Under the pieces are notes generated by a model. It had not been told where the DNA came from. It made no database searches and saw only the letters and a list, made by a program, of their open reading frames with translations. Below, piece by piece: positions 16,540-25,107 of a DNA stretch of 35,157 nt (within the stretch, counting starts at the first letter, position 1; every line of letters begins with the position of its first letter). Source of the DNA: FEN-987 sp964598845 (GTDB taxonomy: Archaea > Thermoproteota > Bathyarchaeia > 40CM-2-53-6). Where the stretch lies: positions 1-35,157 of the forward strand of contig CAZRDM010000022.1 in NCBI GenBank assembly GCA_964598845.1, given 5' to 3'. Position numbers and translations under genes: made by a program.

Positions 16540-17454
16540 TCAGAACATCCGCTCCAAGGAATAATCCGCGAAGTCTTCCAGAATTCTCCTCTTGGTTGGA
16601 GCGCGCAATCCTCTAAGTTCTTGCTTCGCTCTTTCAACATGCTCCTTCGACTTTTTGAGGGCAAACTCAATGGCTTTCTCTCGAAGGGCTACAACTTCCA
16701 CGGCTTTCTCCTTGTTTTCGAGGATGGTACTCACTCGTTCCCTTTTCGTTGCTTCGTCAAGGTAATGCATCAGGACGAGGTTAACTCGTTCTTGTCGCTC
16801 CGGGTCGCCTGATGTGTCCAGTATGTCGTCTTTAATCTGGAAAGCTATTCCGACAGCTCTTCCGTAATTGTACAAACAGTCGACCTCCTGGGGGCTCCCT
16901 CCTCCGAGTATCCCGCCTATGCCAGCTGCCGCGCTGAACAATGAGCCAGTTTTCAAATCGGCTATCGTCAGATAATGATCAACATCGATAGCCAATTCTG
17001 TTATTACGTCTAGTATTTCTCCGCGGCTCAGGTCGACCAATCCCCAGCCTATCATCTTTGTAATTCGCGAATCCTTATACTCCGCAAGAATTTGCACGCC
17101 CTTCGACGCAAGAAAAAGTCCGGCGCTAATCGCCTTATCATCTGCAAACGCCTGCGGGATCGTCGGTAGGTTGCGGCGCAATCGGTGCTTGTCGATAAGG
17201 TCATCGAAAATCAGAGATGCGGCGTGAAGAAACTCCATGGCAACGGCTGCGTCGAGTGCATGAGCGGAGTCGCCGCCGACGCTTTCTGATGCCAGCAGCA
17301 CCAAGATTGGGCGAAGACGTTTACCTCCGGTCTTGAAGGTGTATTTGACGAGATCGTCAGCTTCGCTCTGTTCAAAGCCTGTTGAGAGAAGTTCATCAAT
17401 CCGCCTGTTGATCAGGGCACGTCTCTGCTCTAGTGTCGTCTGGAGGTGATTCAT
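16540..17454 (-). CDS. polyprenyl diphosphate synthase (geranylgeranyl-type)
   Basis: A 304-residue trans-prenyltransferase making the C20 or longer chain for ether lipids or quinone. The first aspartate-rich motif is DDLID (residues 84-88) followed by HRLRRNLPT, and the second is DDILD (209-213) in FQIKDDILD. GGKRLRPIL at 43-51 is the usual diphosphate-binding region. All catalytic aspartates and KT (KTGSLF near 168-173) are present, so the enzyme looks active. Product length cannot be set from sequence alone. ATG at 17454. Together with the reductase at 3622-4800 it belongs to isoprenoid lipid synthesis. Confidence 0.9.
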   Translation of the reverse strand: MNHLQTTLEQRRALINRRIDELLSTGFEQSEADDLVKYTFKTGGKRLRPILVLLASESVGGDSAHALDAAVAMEFLHAASLIFDDLIDKHRLRRNLPTIPQAFADDKAISAGLFLASKGVQILAEYKDSRITKMIGWGLVDLSRGEILDVITELAIDVDHYLTIADLKTGSLFSAAAGIGGILGGGSPQEVDCLYNYGRAVGIAFQIKDDILDTSGDPERQERVNLVLMHYLDEATKRERVSTILENKEKAVEVVALREKAIEFALKKSKEHVERAKQELRGLRAPTKRRILEDFADYSLERMF

Positions 17455-17550
17455 TGAGGCGCACGCATGCGTTTTGGTCGCAGATGAATGCTCAGACCAC
17501 TATAAATGGTAGGTAGGTGACATCAAGAGACGGTACAGCCGCAACGGTTC

Positions 17551-18246
17551 TCAAATGAATTTGCGAACTGCGTTACAGAATTCCATGAGAACCCCCTCCG
17601 GTTTCGGAGCCTTTACAACTCCGCTAGCTACGAGCACTCCCTGTGTTCCAAGTTTAAGGGCAGCATGAACATCGTCCCCAGTAGTGATACCTGCCCCGCA
17701 CAAGATCTTCACCCTCGAATTGACTGCGCGAATCCTCTCAACGGATTCAGTCACGACTTCAGGCCGCTCCTTCGAAACCGCACGACCGGAGCCTATCAAT
17801 TCCGGGGGCTCGATCGCCACCATGTCTGGTTCAGATAATGCGACTGCAGCAGCCAATCTTACCGTGCTCGCACACACGATCGTTTGTAATCCAACCTCGC
17901 GGGCAAGCTCGACAGATCTTTCGATGTCGATCAGTCGCAAGGTTTTCTCGGAATGGTTCAGGAGGGTGCCAGATGCTCCAGCCGCTTTGACTGATTCTCC
18001 GAGTATATGTCCCGTGAATGCGCCTGGAGGGACCGGATCTATGTGCTGAGCATAGACTGGGATCTCAACGGAGCTTGCCACCGGCATTATATCGCAGAAT
18101 TGAGGAGCCACACCAACCCTCACGCCCGAATTGCGGCTGACTGTTTCAAATCTGCGAGACAGATCGACAGCTCTCTTACCAGTAGCTTCAAAGTATGTCT
18201 TGAAGTTGAGGAGAATGAAAGGCTCTGATGGAATGCCCTGACCCAA
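17551..18246 (-). CDS. tpiA: triosephosphate isomerase, archaeal short form
   Basis: A 231-residue TIM, the short archaeal form. It interconverts dihydroxyacetone phosphate and glyceraldehyde 3-phosphate. Catalytic residues are visible: Asn14 and Lys16 (LNFKTY), His98 (LLNHSEKTL) and Glu146 (AIEPPELIGSG). CGAGITTGDD near 185-195 and VLVASGVVKA near 206-215 form the phosphate-binding end. It is divergent from the FBP aldolase/phosphatase gene across about 150 bases, and the two enzymes act on consecutive steps of gluconeogenesis (TIM makes the substrate pair), so shared control is plausible. Confidence 0.95.
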   Translation of the reverse strand: MGQGIPSEPFILLNFKTYFEATGKRAVDLSRRFETVSRNSGVRVGVAPQFCDIMPVASSVEIPVYAQHIDPVPPGAFTGHILGESVKAAGASGTLLNHSEKTLRLIDIERSVELAREVGLQTIVCASTVRLAAAVALSEPDMVAIEPPELIGSGRAVSKERPEVVTESVERIRAVNSRVKILCGAGITTGDDVHAALKLGTQGVLVASGVVKAPKPEGVLMEFCNAVRKFI

Positions 18247-18281
18247 GACCGTTCAGGGCTGTAGTTTGACCGCTGTTCTAA

Positions 18282-18306
18282 GAAGCTTTGCTTGCTGGCA
18301 AGCTTC
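18282..18306. repeat. inverted repeat in the tpiA/fbp divergent promoter region
   Basis: GAAGCTT at 18282-18288 is repeated in inverted orientation as AAGCTTC at 18300-18306, with an 11-base spacer. It sits between the two divergent genes, upstream of the fbp TATA box, and could be an operator. Function inferred from position only. Confidence 0.4.
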
Positions 18307-18360
18307 ATGATCGAAGAAAACGCTGATGTTGAGTCAACGTCCGGTAATACGACGCCAGGA

Positions 18361-18368
18361 TTAAATAT
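18361..18368 (+). promoter_or_regulatory. TATA box of the FBP aldolase/phosphatase gene
   Basis: TTAAATAT lies 28-35 bases before the TTG start at 18396, which predicts a near-leaderless transcript. Confidence 0.6.
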
Positions 18369-18395
18369 CATCCGCGAAATATTCGGGCAGGGAAC

Positions 18396-19529
18396 TTGAA
18401 CTTGAGTTTGCAAAAGGTCACAGTCTCGATCATCAAGGCCGATGTCGGCTCATATCCCGGGCATGGTACAGTTCATCCAAAGCAGCTCGAAGTGGCTAGA
18501 GCCTCCATGGAGGCTGCAAAGAAGGAGGGATTAATTGCTGATTTCTTCGTGACCCACGCTGGCGACGACCTTGAACTCATCATGACACATCGGAGAGGAG
18601 AAAACAACTCACGAATCCATGAATTGGCTTGGACAACTTTCCGTGAAGTAACTGAGAAGGTTTCAAAGCCGCTGAAACTCTACGGGGCGGGTCAGGATCT
18701 CTTGGCGGAAGCTTTCTCAGGTAACGTCAAAGGAATGGGGCCTGGAGTCGCCGAACTTGAGTTTGAAGAAAGAAGAAGCGACCCCGTGCTGATCTTCATG
18801 GCTGACAAGACCGAACCTGGGGCATGGAACCTCCCTCTCTTCCGCATCTTCGGAGACCCATTCAACACTGCAGGTCTAATAATTGACCCAGCTCTACATG
18901 GCGGTTTCACATTCGAAATTCTCGACGTCATGGAAAACCAGACGGTTCGATTAAGATGCCCCGACGAAACCTACGATCTATTAGCCCTAATCGGAACTTC
19001 ATCACGGTACGTAATCTCTAAGATCTACCGCAACGACGGATTGCCTGCAGCCGCCGCGAGTACGTCTCGTCTGTCACTCATAGCCGGCAGGTACGTAGGA
19101 AAAGATGATCCGGTGTGCATCGTGAGGGCTCAGCACGGTCTGCCTGCCGTCGGCGAGGTTCTCGAACCCTTTGCATTCCCACATCTAGTAGCAGGTTGGA
19201 TGCGAGGATCGCACCAGGGCCCACTCATGCCCGTAAGCATTAGCGATGCTCAGAACAAGGTGACCAGATTCGATGGGCCCCCCCGCGTCGTGGCGGCAGG
19301 ATTCCAGATCTCGGACGCGAGACTAATCGGCCCAGCGGACCTATTCGGTGACCCAGCGTACGACCGTGCAAGAGAGCTCGCCAATGAAATAGCGGACTAC
19401 ATGCGACGACATGGACCATTCATGCCCCACAGATTGGGACCAGAAGAGATGGAATACACGACCCTACCTCAAGTCCTTGAGAAGCTGAAAACCAGATTCA
19501 AGAAGGAAGCCATCACGGCCGCAGCTTAA
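18396..19529 (+). CDS. fbp: fructose-1,6-bisphosphate aldolase/phosphatase (class V)
   Basis: A 377-residue bifunctional gluconeogenic enzyme that condenses triose phosphates and then dephosphorylates the product to fructose 6-phosphate, a mark of archaea and deep-branching bacteria. The N-terminus SIIKADVGSYPGH carries the metal/phosphate ligands (Asp and His). KTEPGAWNLP and DPFNTAGLIIDP are family blocks. The aldolase Tyr/Lys pair is Tyr233 and Lys236 in RYVGKDDPV, and the C-terminal block DYMRRHGPFMPHRL is intact. The start is one of several nearby TTG codons (18396, 18402, 18408); the last would best match relatives in length. It overlaps the tail of a shrunken CoA-binding gene on the other strand. 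Confidence 0.95.
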   Translation: MNLSLQKVTVSIIKADVGSYPGHGTVHPKQLEVARASMEAAKKEGLIADFFVTHAGDDLELIMTHRRGENNSRIHELAWTTFREVTEKVSKPLKLYGAGQDLLAEAFSGNVKGMGPGVAELEFEERRSDPVLIFMADKTEPGAWNLPLFRIFGDPFNTAGLIIDPALHGGFTFEILDVMENQTVRLRCPDETYDLLALIGTSSRYVISKIYRNDGLPAAAASTSRLSLIAGRYVGKDDPVCIVRAQHGLPAVGEVLEPFAFPHLVAGWMRGSHQGPLMPVSISDAQNKVTRFDGPPRVVAAGFQISDARLIGPADLFGDPAYDRARELANEIADYMRRHGPFMPHRLGPEEMEYTTLPQVLEKLKTRFKKEAITAAA

Positions 19530-19772
19530 AGCCAAAATCCCCCCCAACCGCGTATGCTCGATCTTCATGCAGCGATCCGTCACTACCAGCAGCCCAGCGT
19601 CTCGAGCTCTTTGAGCGGCCTCCTTCACTATTCCAAGCTGCATGCAGACGGCAGTTGACAGGCTGAAGCTCTTATGCAACTGAGCAGCTTCCCCCCAGGA
19701 CGAAGAGCCGGGCGAATTCTTTGAAAGCCCAACCGCGGCTATGGTCTTCGATTCCAGAATCTTGCTAGTCAA
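19464..19772 (-). pseudogene. shrunken CoA-binding domain protein (YccU family), internal deletion
   Basis: The 102-residue frame joins two ends of a CoA_binding_2/YccU-type Rossmann protein. The N-terminal part SKTIAAVGLSKNS, followed by SSWGEAAQLHKS, matches the nucleotide-binding start, and CMQLGIVKEAAQRARDAGL then VTDRCMKIEH matches the family's C-terminus. About 50 residues that normally lie between (the second and third strand with the VNP and FRRPEDV-like segments) are missing without a frameshift. The C-terminal tail after KIEHTRL is non-family sequence and runs over the fbp 3' end. The family function is itself unclear. It is probably a remnant; a functional mini-protein cannot be excluded. 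Start TTG at 19772. Confidence 0.7.
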
Positions 19773-19893
19773 CTGATTGGTGGCCGCAAATATGGTCCTA
19801 AAGGCGGGTCAACGTCTTGTTATGGATTAATTCATCTTTGAAATCCATGAGAAGTTCATATTAGTTGACTCCCTCAATTCGAGACGAAAGCTC

Positions 19894-20829
19894 TTGTCAA
19901 TCAAGGTACTTGTCTGCGACCCGATCCATCCAGACGGATTGACTATTCTGAAGAAGGCAGGATTCGAGGTTGAGGAGAATCACTCGCTAACCCCAGAGCA
20001 ACTGGCGAAGGAGATAGCTGAATTTCACGCAGTGATTGTGCGGGGACGAACCAAGGTAACGGAACCAGTCTTGAATGCAGGTACTAAGCTTCGTGCTGTT
20101 GCGCGATCTGGAGTGGGCTTGGACAACATTGATCTCGAAACAGCTAGGAAGAGATCGATTCAAATCATTTCAACTCCGGCAGCGCCAACGACGAGCGTGG
20201 CGGAACTTGTTATCGGACTTATGCTTGCAGCACTTCGAAGGATCGCCTACGCGGACAGAGCAATCAAGGAGGGCAGGTGGACCAAGAGCGAGATGATGGG
20301 TTCAGAGCTGAAGTCTAGAACTGTGGGCGTAATTGGCGCAGCAGGGCGCATTGGGTTCGAGGTTGCTCGCACCCTCGTTCTGGGTTTCGGTGCCAAGGTG
20401 ATAGGGTACGACGTGATCGACCTAACCGAGAAGGCCAAGCAGGTAGGCTATAGGGTCGTTTCAGAATTGAACGATCTTCTCATGGAATCTGATATAGTCA
20501 CGATTCACGTTCCATACATGCCCTCGACCCATCACCTGATCAACGAGAACACCATCGGCCACATGAAGGATGGCGCCATTCTGATTAACGCCTCTCGCGG
20601 CGACGTCGTTGACGGACAGGCCCTGTTGAGGGCTCTCAAATCAGGTAAGTTGAGAGGGGCAGGCTTGGATGTGTTCCACAAGGAGCCTCCTGTCGACGAT
20701 TGGGAGAAAGAACTGACCCTGTTACCAACCACGGTGTGCACTCCGCACATCGGTGCTCAGACCGTTGAGTGTCAGCGACTCGAAAGCATTATGGTCGCTG
20801 AGGAACTCATCCGCGTACTCGGGAGCTAG
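19894..20829 (+). CDS. serA: D-3-phosphoglycerate dehydrogenase-like 2-hydroxyacid dehydrogenase
   Basis: A 311-residue NAD-dependent D-2-hydroxyacid dehydrogenase, most like short archaeal SerA without the C-terminal ACT domain. It would oxidise 3-phosphoglycerate in serine synthesis. RSGVGLDNID near 73-82 is the substrate-binding loop. The NAD motif GxGxxG reads GAAGRIG near 144-152 (canonical GLGRIG, with the second position altered but the glycines kept). The catalytic triad Arg (NASRGDVVDG), Glu (DVFHKEPP) and His (TPHIGAQT) is present. The lack of a regulatory domain means no direct serine feedback. Other members (glyoxylate reductase) cannot be ruled out. TTG start; TATA-like CATATTAG near 19857. 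Confidence 0.85.
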   Translation: MSIKVLVCDPIHPDGLTILKKAGFEVEENHSLTPEQLAKEIAEFHAVIVRGRTKVTEPVLNAGTKLRAVARSGVGLDNIDLETARKRSIQIISTPAAPTTSVAELVIGLMLAALRRIAYADRAIKEGRWTKSEMMGSELKSRTVGVIGAAGRIGFEVARTLVLGFGAKVIGYDVIDLTEKAKQVGYRVVSELNDLLMESDIVTIHVPYMPSTHHLINENTIGHMKDGAILINASRGDVVDGQALLRALKSGKLRGAGLDVFHKEPPVDDWEKELTLLPTTVCTPHIGAQTVECQRLESIMVAEELIRVLGS

Positions 20830-20919
20830 GTCGTCATGCAAACGATCTCATGCCTGCACTGACCACATGCATCGGGATGAAAAGGCCTTTATCCCAATCC
20901 GATTACGAAAAATCGCCCG

Positions 20920-21258
20920 TTGGTTGGATACCACTTGTCAGTCACGACCAAAGATTTTGAGAGATTGTCGCTAAAGATAGGGAGAATCACGGCGGCGGAT
21001 CCGATCCCAGGAATGAAGAAGATAATGAAAGTCCTAGTGGACATCGGAGACCGGACCGCCCAAGCCATCGCGGGAGGAGCTGAATACTACGAACCATCAA
21101 GCCTCGTTGGAAGACATGTAGTCGTATTGACAAACATGGAGGCCAAAACCATCGCTGGAGTGAAATCGGAAGTCATGTTGTTGGCTGCAGACCTGCAGGG
21201 CAAGCCGATATGGCTTACCGTTGGAGAGGGTGTCCCACCCGGCACGAGGGTCCGCTAG
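20920..21258 (+). CDS. tRNA-binding (EMAP/Trbp111-type) domain protein, MetRS beta-like
   Basis: A 112-residue single OB-fold tRNA-binding domain of the kind found as a separate MetRS beta subunit or CsaA/Trbp111 protein. Family features are the KIGRITAADPIPGMKKIMKVLVDIG-type opening split around residues 19-43, IAGGAEYYEPSSLVG, VVVLTNMEAKTIAGVKSE and MLLAADLQG, then VPPGTRV at the end. It lacks the Asp/His pair of the N-A-D-K-L motif found in some relatives. The MetRS catalytic subunit is not in the window, so its partner is unknown. The frame opens at TTG 20920; TTG at 20935 gives a more typical N-terminus. Confidence 0.85.
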   Translation: MVGYHLSVTTKDFERLSLKIGRITAADPIPGMKKIMKVLVDIGDRTAQAIAGGAEYYEPSSLVGRHVVVLTNMEAKTIAGVKSEVMLLAADLQGKPIWLTVGEGVPPGTRVR

Positions 21259-21363
21259 CATTCACCAAGACTGTCCCAGGTCCACTCTCGCTCGTAGTTA
21301 GTAGTCTCAGTACTCTATGAACTAATAATCCATATTGCCGCTCACGGGCCATTCACGCCGGAT

Positions 21364-22584
21364 GTGCAACTATTGGATTTCAGACTCACTCCTCAACAGG
21401 AACTCTTTAGGAAGACCGTCAGAGGATTCTGCGAGGAAAAGGTCTTTCCAAGATCCAGAGAGATAGATGAGAAGGCTGAAGTGATTCCTGAAGAAATCAT
21501 CAAGGAGATGGTGGAACTAGGAATTTTCGGCGTCACAATTCCCGAGGAATATGGAGGCTCCGCAAGCCTCGGGGAGGAAATGATCTACGCCACACTCGCC
21601 GTCCACGAGGTCGCCCGAGGTGAACTTTCGATGTCGCTTCCAGTGTATACCTTGCTGAATCTAGGCTGGAGCTACTTGGTCGTGAGACATGGGACAGAGG
21701 AACTCAAGAAAGAACTTCTTCCAAACATTGCTTCCGGGAAATGGTTCATCGGGATCTCCACAACCGAACCTGGAGGCGGATCCGATCTAGCGAACATCAG
21801 GACCACGGCAAAGAAGTCAGGCGATGAGTATGTCATCAACGGAGAGAAAACCTACATCAGCGGCGTTACTGAGGCAACTAAGAGGGGAGGAGGACATCTA
21901 ACTCTCTTCCGAACAGCCCCGGAACTTGGAACAAAGGGAATGACCTTCGCCTACATCCCCGCTAAGCTGCCAGGCATCTCTTACACTCTCTTCAGAGACA
22001 TGGGGCGTATGGGACTATCTACTGGGGGCTTCACTTACAAAGACATCAGAATTCCGGTCAAGTACGTGCTTGGCCAAGAGAATAAGGGATTCTACGTCAA
22101 CATGGAAGGCTTCAACGTAGCCCGAACCCTCGTGGCGAGCGCGTGTCTCGGCGGTGCCGAGAAATGCCTTGAGCTCGGAGCGGATTACGTGAAGCAGCGC
22201 GTCCTATTCGGGAAACCGCTTGCAAAGTTCGAGGGGATATCATTCGAGATCGCCGAGGACTTTGCGGAACTTGAGATGGTGAAGAATTATCTGCTAAGAG
22301 GAGCCTGGATGATCGACCGGCACTACAAGGATGGAAGCTTTACCAATAGGGAGATCAACCAAGCAATAGCCATCTGCAAACTGAGGGCGCCTCTCCTAGG
22401 TGTCGAGATAGTGAAACATGCGATGATGTACCATGGCGCCCTAGGGTACAGTAAAGAGAGCCCTCTGGAGATGTGCATGCGCGGCCTCATGTCGTACGTA
22501 GTCGGAGCGGAAGGCGGAGCGAACATCATGAAGATAATCATAGCTCGTGAACTTATGGGAGAGGTAGCAATTCCGTACCGCTAA
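21364..22584 (+). CDS. acyl-CoA dehydrogenase
   Basis: A 406-residue FAD enzyme that introduces a double bond into an acyl-CoA and passes electrons to ETF. The signatures are GISTTEPGGGSDLANIRTTA near 136-155 (FAD binding), GMTFAYIP, and KQRVLFGKPLAKFEGISFEIAE near 278-300. The catalytic base region GAEGGANIMKIIIAREL near 382-398 keeps the Glu at the usual position. The substrate (straight-chain, branched or aromatic) cannot be told. It is the first gene of a set with FixC, FixX, EtfB and EtfA, all on the same strand, which supports an electron route to the quinone pool. GTG start; TATA-like CTAATAATC at about 21320. Confidence 0.93.
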   Translation: MQLLDFRLTPQQELFRKTVRGFCEEKVFPRSREIDEKAEVIPEEIIKEMVELGIFGVTIPEEYGGSASLGEEMIYATLAVHEVARGELSMSLPVYTLLNLGWSYLVVRHGTEELKKELLPNIASGKWFIGISTTEPGGGSDLANIRTTAKKSGDEYVINGEKTYISGVTEATKRGGGHLTLFRTAPELGTKGMTFAYIPAKLPGISYTLFRDMGRMGLSTGGFTYKDIRIPVKYVLGQENKGFYVNMEGFNVARTLVASACLGGAEKCLELGADYVKQRVLFGKPLAKFEGISFEIAEDFAELEMVKNYLLRGAWMIDRHYKDGSFTNREINQAIAICKLRAPLLGVEIVKHAMMYHGALGYSKESPLEMCMRGLMSYVVGAEGGANIMKIIIARELMGEVAIPYR

Positions 22585-22681
22585 TTGATCAGGAAACCTC
22601 CACAGCCTGCCACACGCCAGAGCAAACACACGATAATCTAACATGGCTACGCGCCCCATTCCTAGCCTGGGGAGATAGAAC

Positions 22682-23971
22682 GTGGAACGGGTCGACGTAG
22701 CCGTCGTAGGTGCGGGGCTCGCGGGCTTATCCTGCGCGTACACCCTCTCCAAGGCTGGCTTGGATGTCTTGGTCGTCGAGCGAGGTGACTATCCGGGCAG
22801 CAAGAACGTGACCGGCGGCCGGTTGTACATGAATCCTGTGCGGCGGTATCTCCCGGATATCTGGGACGATGCCCCCTTTGAGCGGTACGTCACCAAGGAG
22901 CGACTGACCATGTTGTCTGATGATTCATCGCTCACACTAGAGTTCCGTTCAAACAACTATACTCAGCAGCCACATCACAGCTACACCCTTCTTCGACCGA
23001 TCTTCGACCAATGGCTTGCTGAGAAGGCTTCCAAAGAAGGTGCAGCGGTAGTATCGAAATACAAGGTTGATGGCCTTCTGCGGGAAGATGGAAAGATCGC
23101 GGGAATAAGAGCTGAGGGTGAGGATATTGGTGCAGATGTTGTTGTCGCGGCCGATGGGGCCTTATCTTTCATCGCTGAACAGGCCGGACTGCGCTCGAAG
23201 CAGAAGCCTGAACACTTCGCCGTCGGTGTGAAAGAAACTGTCGAATTATCCAGAAAGGCGATTGAAGACAGGTTCAACCTGAAGGGAGACGAGGGTACCG
23301 CCCAGCTATACTTCGGAAGCGTAACTAGAGGCCTGACTGGGGGAGGATTCCTTTACACGAACCGAGAGAGCATCTCGCTCGGAATTGTAGTTGGGATAGG
23401 TTCATTGATGGTCAGCTCTCAACAGCTCGAGAGCTTTGAGTTGATGGAGGACTTCAAGAAACGGCCGGAAGTCGCAGTCCTCATTGACGGGGGTGAGACT
23501 GTCGAGTACTCAGCTCATACGATTCCTGAGGGAGGAATCAAGTCGATGCCCAAACTGTACGCTGATGGCATGCTAGTTGTGGGGGATGCAGCGGGGTTGG
23601 CATTGAACATGGGAATAATAGTGAGGGGTATGGACCTCGCCATCGCCTCAGGAGTGATGGCGGCCGAGACTATCAAGGAAGCAAGGAAAAGAGACAACTA
23701 CTCATCCCAATCATTGGCATCCTATGAGACGTTGTTGAAGGAGTCGTTTGTCATGAAGGATCTTCACACCTTCAGACATGTCTGGAAGATTCTTAACAAT
23801 GCAAGGCTCTTCGAGAAGTACCCGCGTCTAATCGGTGCTATGCTGGCAGATCTCATGCTTATCGGTTCGGACTCGAAACCCAAGTTTTCGTCGATAGTCA
23901 TGAGGCATGTCAGAAAGAACCTACTCAACCTGTCAACATTGAAAGACGCGCTTGGCTTACTCCGAATATAG
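22682..23971 (+). CDS. fixC: FixC-type electron transfer flavoprotein:quinone oxidoreductase
   Basis: A 429-residue FAD protein that takes electrons from ETF and delivers them to a quinone. The N-terminal Rossmann motif VVGAGLAGLSCAY is at 8-20. The ETF-QO/FixC segment GSKNVTGGRLY follows at 39-49, VVVAADGALS near 153-162, and VVGDAAGLALNMG near 299-311 is the second FAD block. There is no ferredoxin domain at the C-terminus as in full-length ETF-QO; FixX, 12 bases downstream, supplies it. GTG start with GGGGAG 9 bases upstream. Membrane association would be by an amphipathic surface. Confidence 0.93.
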   Translation: MERVDVAVVGAGLAGLSCAYTLSKAGLDVLVVERGDYPGSKNVTGGRLYMNPVRRYLPDIWDDAPFERYVTKERLTMLSDDSSLTLEFRSNNYTQQPHHSYTLLRPIFDQWLAEKASKEGAAVVSKYKVDGLLREDGKIAGIRAEGEDIGADVVVAADGALSFIAEQAGLRSKQKPEHFAVGVKETVELSRKAIEDRFNLKGDEGTAQLYFGSVTRGLTGGGFLYTNRESISLGIVVGIGSLMVSSQQLESFELMEDFKKRPEVAVLIDGGETVEYSAHTIPEGGIKSMPKLYADGMLVVGDAAGLALNMGIIVRGMDLAIASGVMAAETIKEARKRDNYSSQSLASYETLLKESFVMKDLHTFRHVWKILNNARLFEKYPRLIGAMLADLMLIGSDSKPKFSSIVMRHVRKNLLNLSTLKDALGLLRI

Positions 23972-23983
23972 AGGTAGTCAGCT

Positions 23984-24259
23984 ATGAAAGTAGACGAGAA
24001 GCTCGGACGAAATGTCATCAAAGTCGACAAAGAGGGACATATCATGGTCAACCATGAAGTATGCCGCACAGAGTGCAAGCCGAAATATTGCGTGTTCGTA
24101 TGCCCGGCGAAAGTATACTCACTCGACCCGCAAGGCGACATTCACATCAACCCCGACGGATGCTTGGAGTGCGGAGCCTGCGTTATTGCGTGTATGGAGG
24201 AGGCACTAAGCTGGCACTACCCCAAAGCCGGCTTCGGAGTCCAATACCGATTCAGCTGA
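23984..24259 (+). CDS. fixX: FixX ferredoxin-like protein
   Basis: A 91-residue ferredoxin with two cysteine sets: Cys27, 31, 36, 40 (spacing C-x3-C-x4-C-x3-CP) and Cys60, 63, 66, 70 (CLECGACVIAC). Known FixX proteins carry [4Fe-4S] clusters and pass electrons from FixC to quinone, or to ferredoxin/flavodoxin in nitrogen fixers. Here it is the iron-sulphur module for the preceding FixC. Length and C-terminal PKAGFGVQYRF fit the family closely. ATG at 23984, with GAGG 10 bases upstream. Confidence 0.94.
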   Translation: MKVDEKLGRNVIKVDKEGHIMVNHEVCRTECKPKYCVFVCPAKVYSLDPQGDIHINPDGCLECGACVIACMEEALSWHYPKAGFGVQYRFS

Positions 24260-24272
24260 AAGGAGTGACATG

Positions 24273-24298
24273 ATAATCTTCTTGAAAAGAGAGATTAT
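24273..24298. repeat. inverted repeat between fixX and etfB
   Basis: ATAATCT (24273-24279) and its reverse complement AGATTAT (24292-24298) flank a 12-base loop in the 62-base gap between fixX and etfB. It could be a weak RNA hairpin or an operator before etfBA; seen directly, function inferred. Confidence 0.4.
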
Positions 24299-24321
24299 AG
24301 CGACAGTTGGAGTAAGAGTGA

Positions 24322-25107
24322 TTGCGCGTAATAGCATGTATGAAACAAGTCGTTGACCTTCAGCAAATTAGAATAAGACGCGACACTCGCGAACCGCTGC
24401 TTGAGGGTTTGCCTGTACTCTTCGGTGACATGGACAAGAATGCTCTCGAGGAAGCGGTGAAGATCAAGGAGAAACACGGAGCAAAGGTTACTGTTCTCTC
24501 AGTTGGCTCGCCCAAGCTCAAAGAGACTATCCTCGAGGCACTCGCGATGGGCGCTGATGAAGCATGCATAGTAATCGACCCCGCGTGCGAGGACTCCGAC
24601 ACCGCGGCCTCAGCGATGACGCTTGCCTCTGCGATCAAGAAGATCGGTTCATATGACCTCGTACTAGTTGGCGAAGGCTCCGCTGACAATTATTCAGGAC
24701 AGATTGGATCTCGATTGGCTGAGATAATGGGTATTCCTCAAGTGACCTACGTGAGAGAGCTGTCGATCGAAGGCAATACCGTCACAGCGGTCCGAGATAT
24801 GGAGGATGCACTTGAGGTCGTGAGAGTCGAAACTCCACTAGTGATCTCGGTTACGAGCGAGATAAACAAACCGCGAAGAGCCCCACTAGGACAAATCCTA
24901 CGGGCCTCTCGGAAACCACTAAACGTCTGGACTCTGAAGGATCTAGGAATAGATGCCAGCAGAGTTGGCCGGTCTGCGTCTCACATTCAAGTTGTCAGTA
25001 ACTTGGCGCCCGAACAGGAGAGGAAAGGCGTCATCTTCGACGGAGATTTGGATGAATCGGTTGCAAAGCTCGTGGGCGCGCTTCGGAAAGAGGGTTTCCT
25101 TTCATGA
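24322..25107 (+). CDS. etfB: electron transfer flavoprotein beta subunit (FixA)
   Basis: A 261-residue ETF beta subunit. It opens RVIACMKQVVD, the usual family start, and carries DKNALEEAVKIKEK near 37-50, VLSVGSPK near 58-65, LVGEGSADNYSGQIGSRLAEIMGIP near 115-140 (nucleotide loop region; the NYSGQIG stretch is the conserved core) and INKPRRAPLGQILRASRKP near 179-197. The partner alpha subunit overlaps by 4 bases. TTG start at 24322; the Met seven codons in would truncate the first strand. Whether it is a bifurcating ETF is not clear from the motifs I can read. Confidence 0.94.
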   Translation: MRVIACMKQVVDLQQIRIRRDTREPLLEGLPVLFGDMDKNALEEAVKIKEKHGAKVTVLSVGSPKLKETILEALAMGADEACIVIDPACEDSDTAASAMTLASAIKKIGSYDLVLVGEGSADNYSGQIGSRLAEIMGIPQVTYVRELSIEGNTVTAVRDMEDALEVVRVETPLVISVTSEINKPRRAPLGQILRASRKPLNVWTLKDLGIDASRVGRSASHIQVVSNLAPEQERKGVIFDGDLDESVAKLVGALRKEGFLS

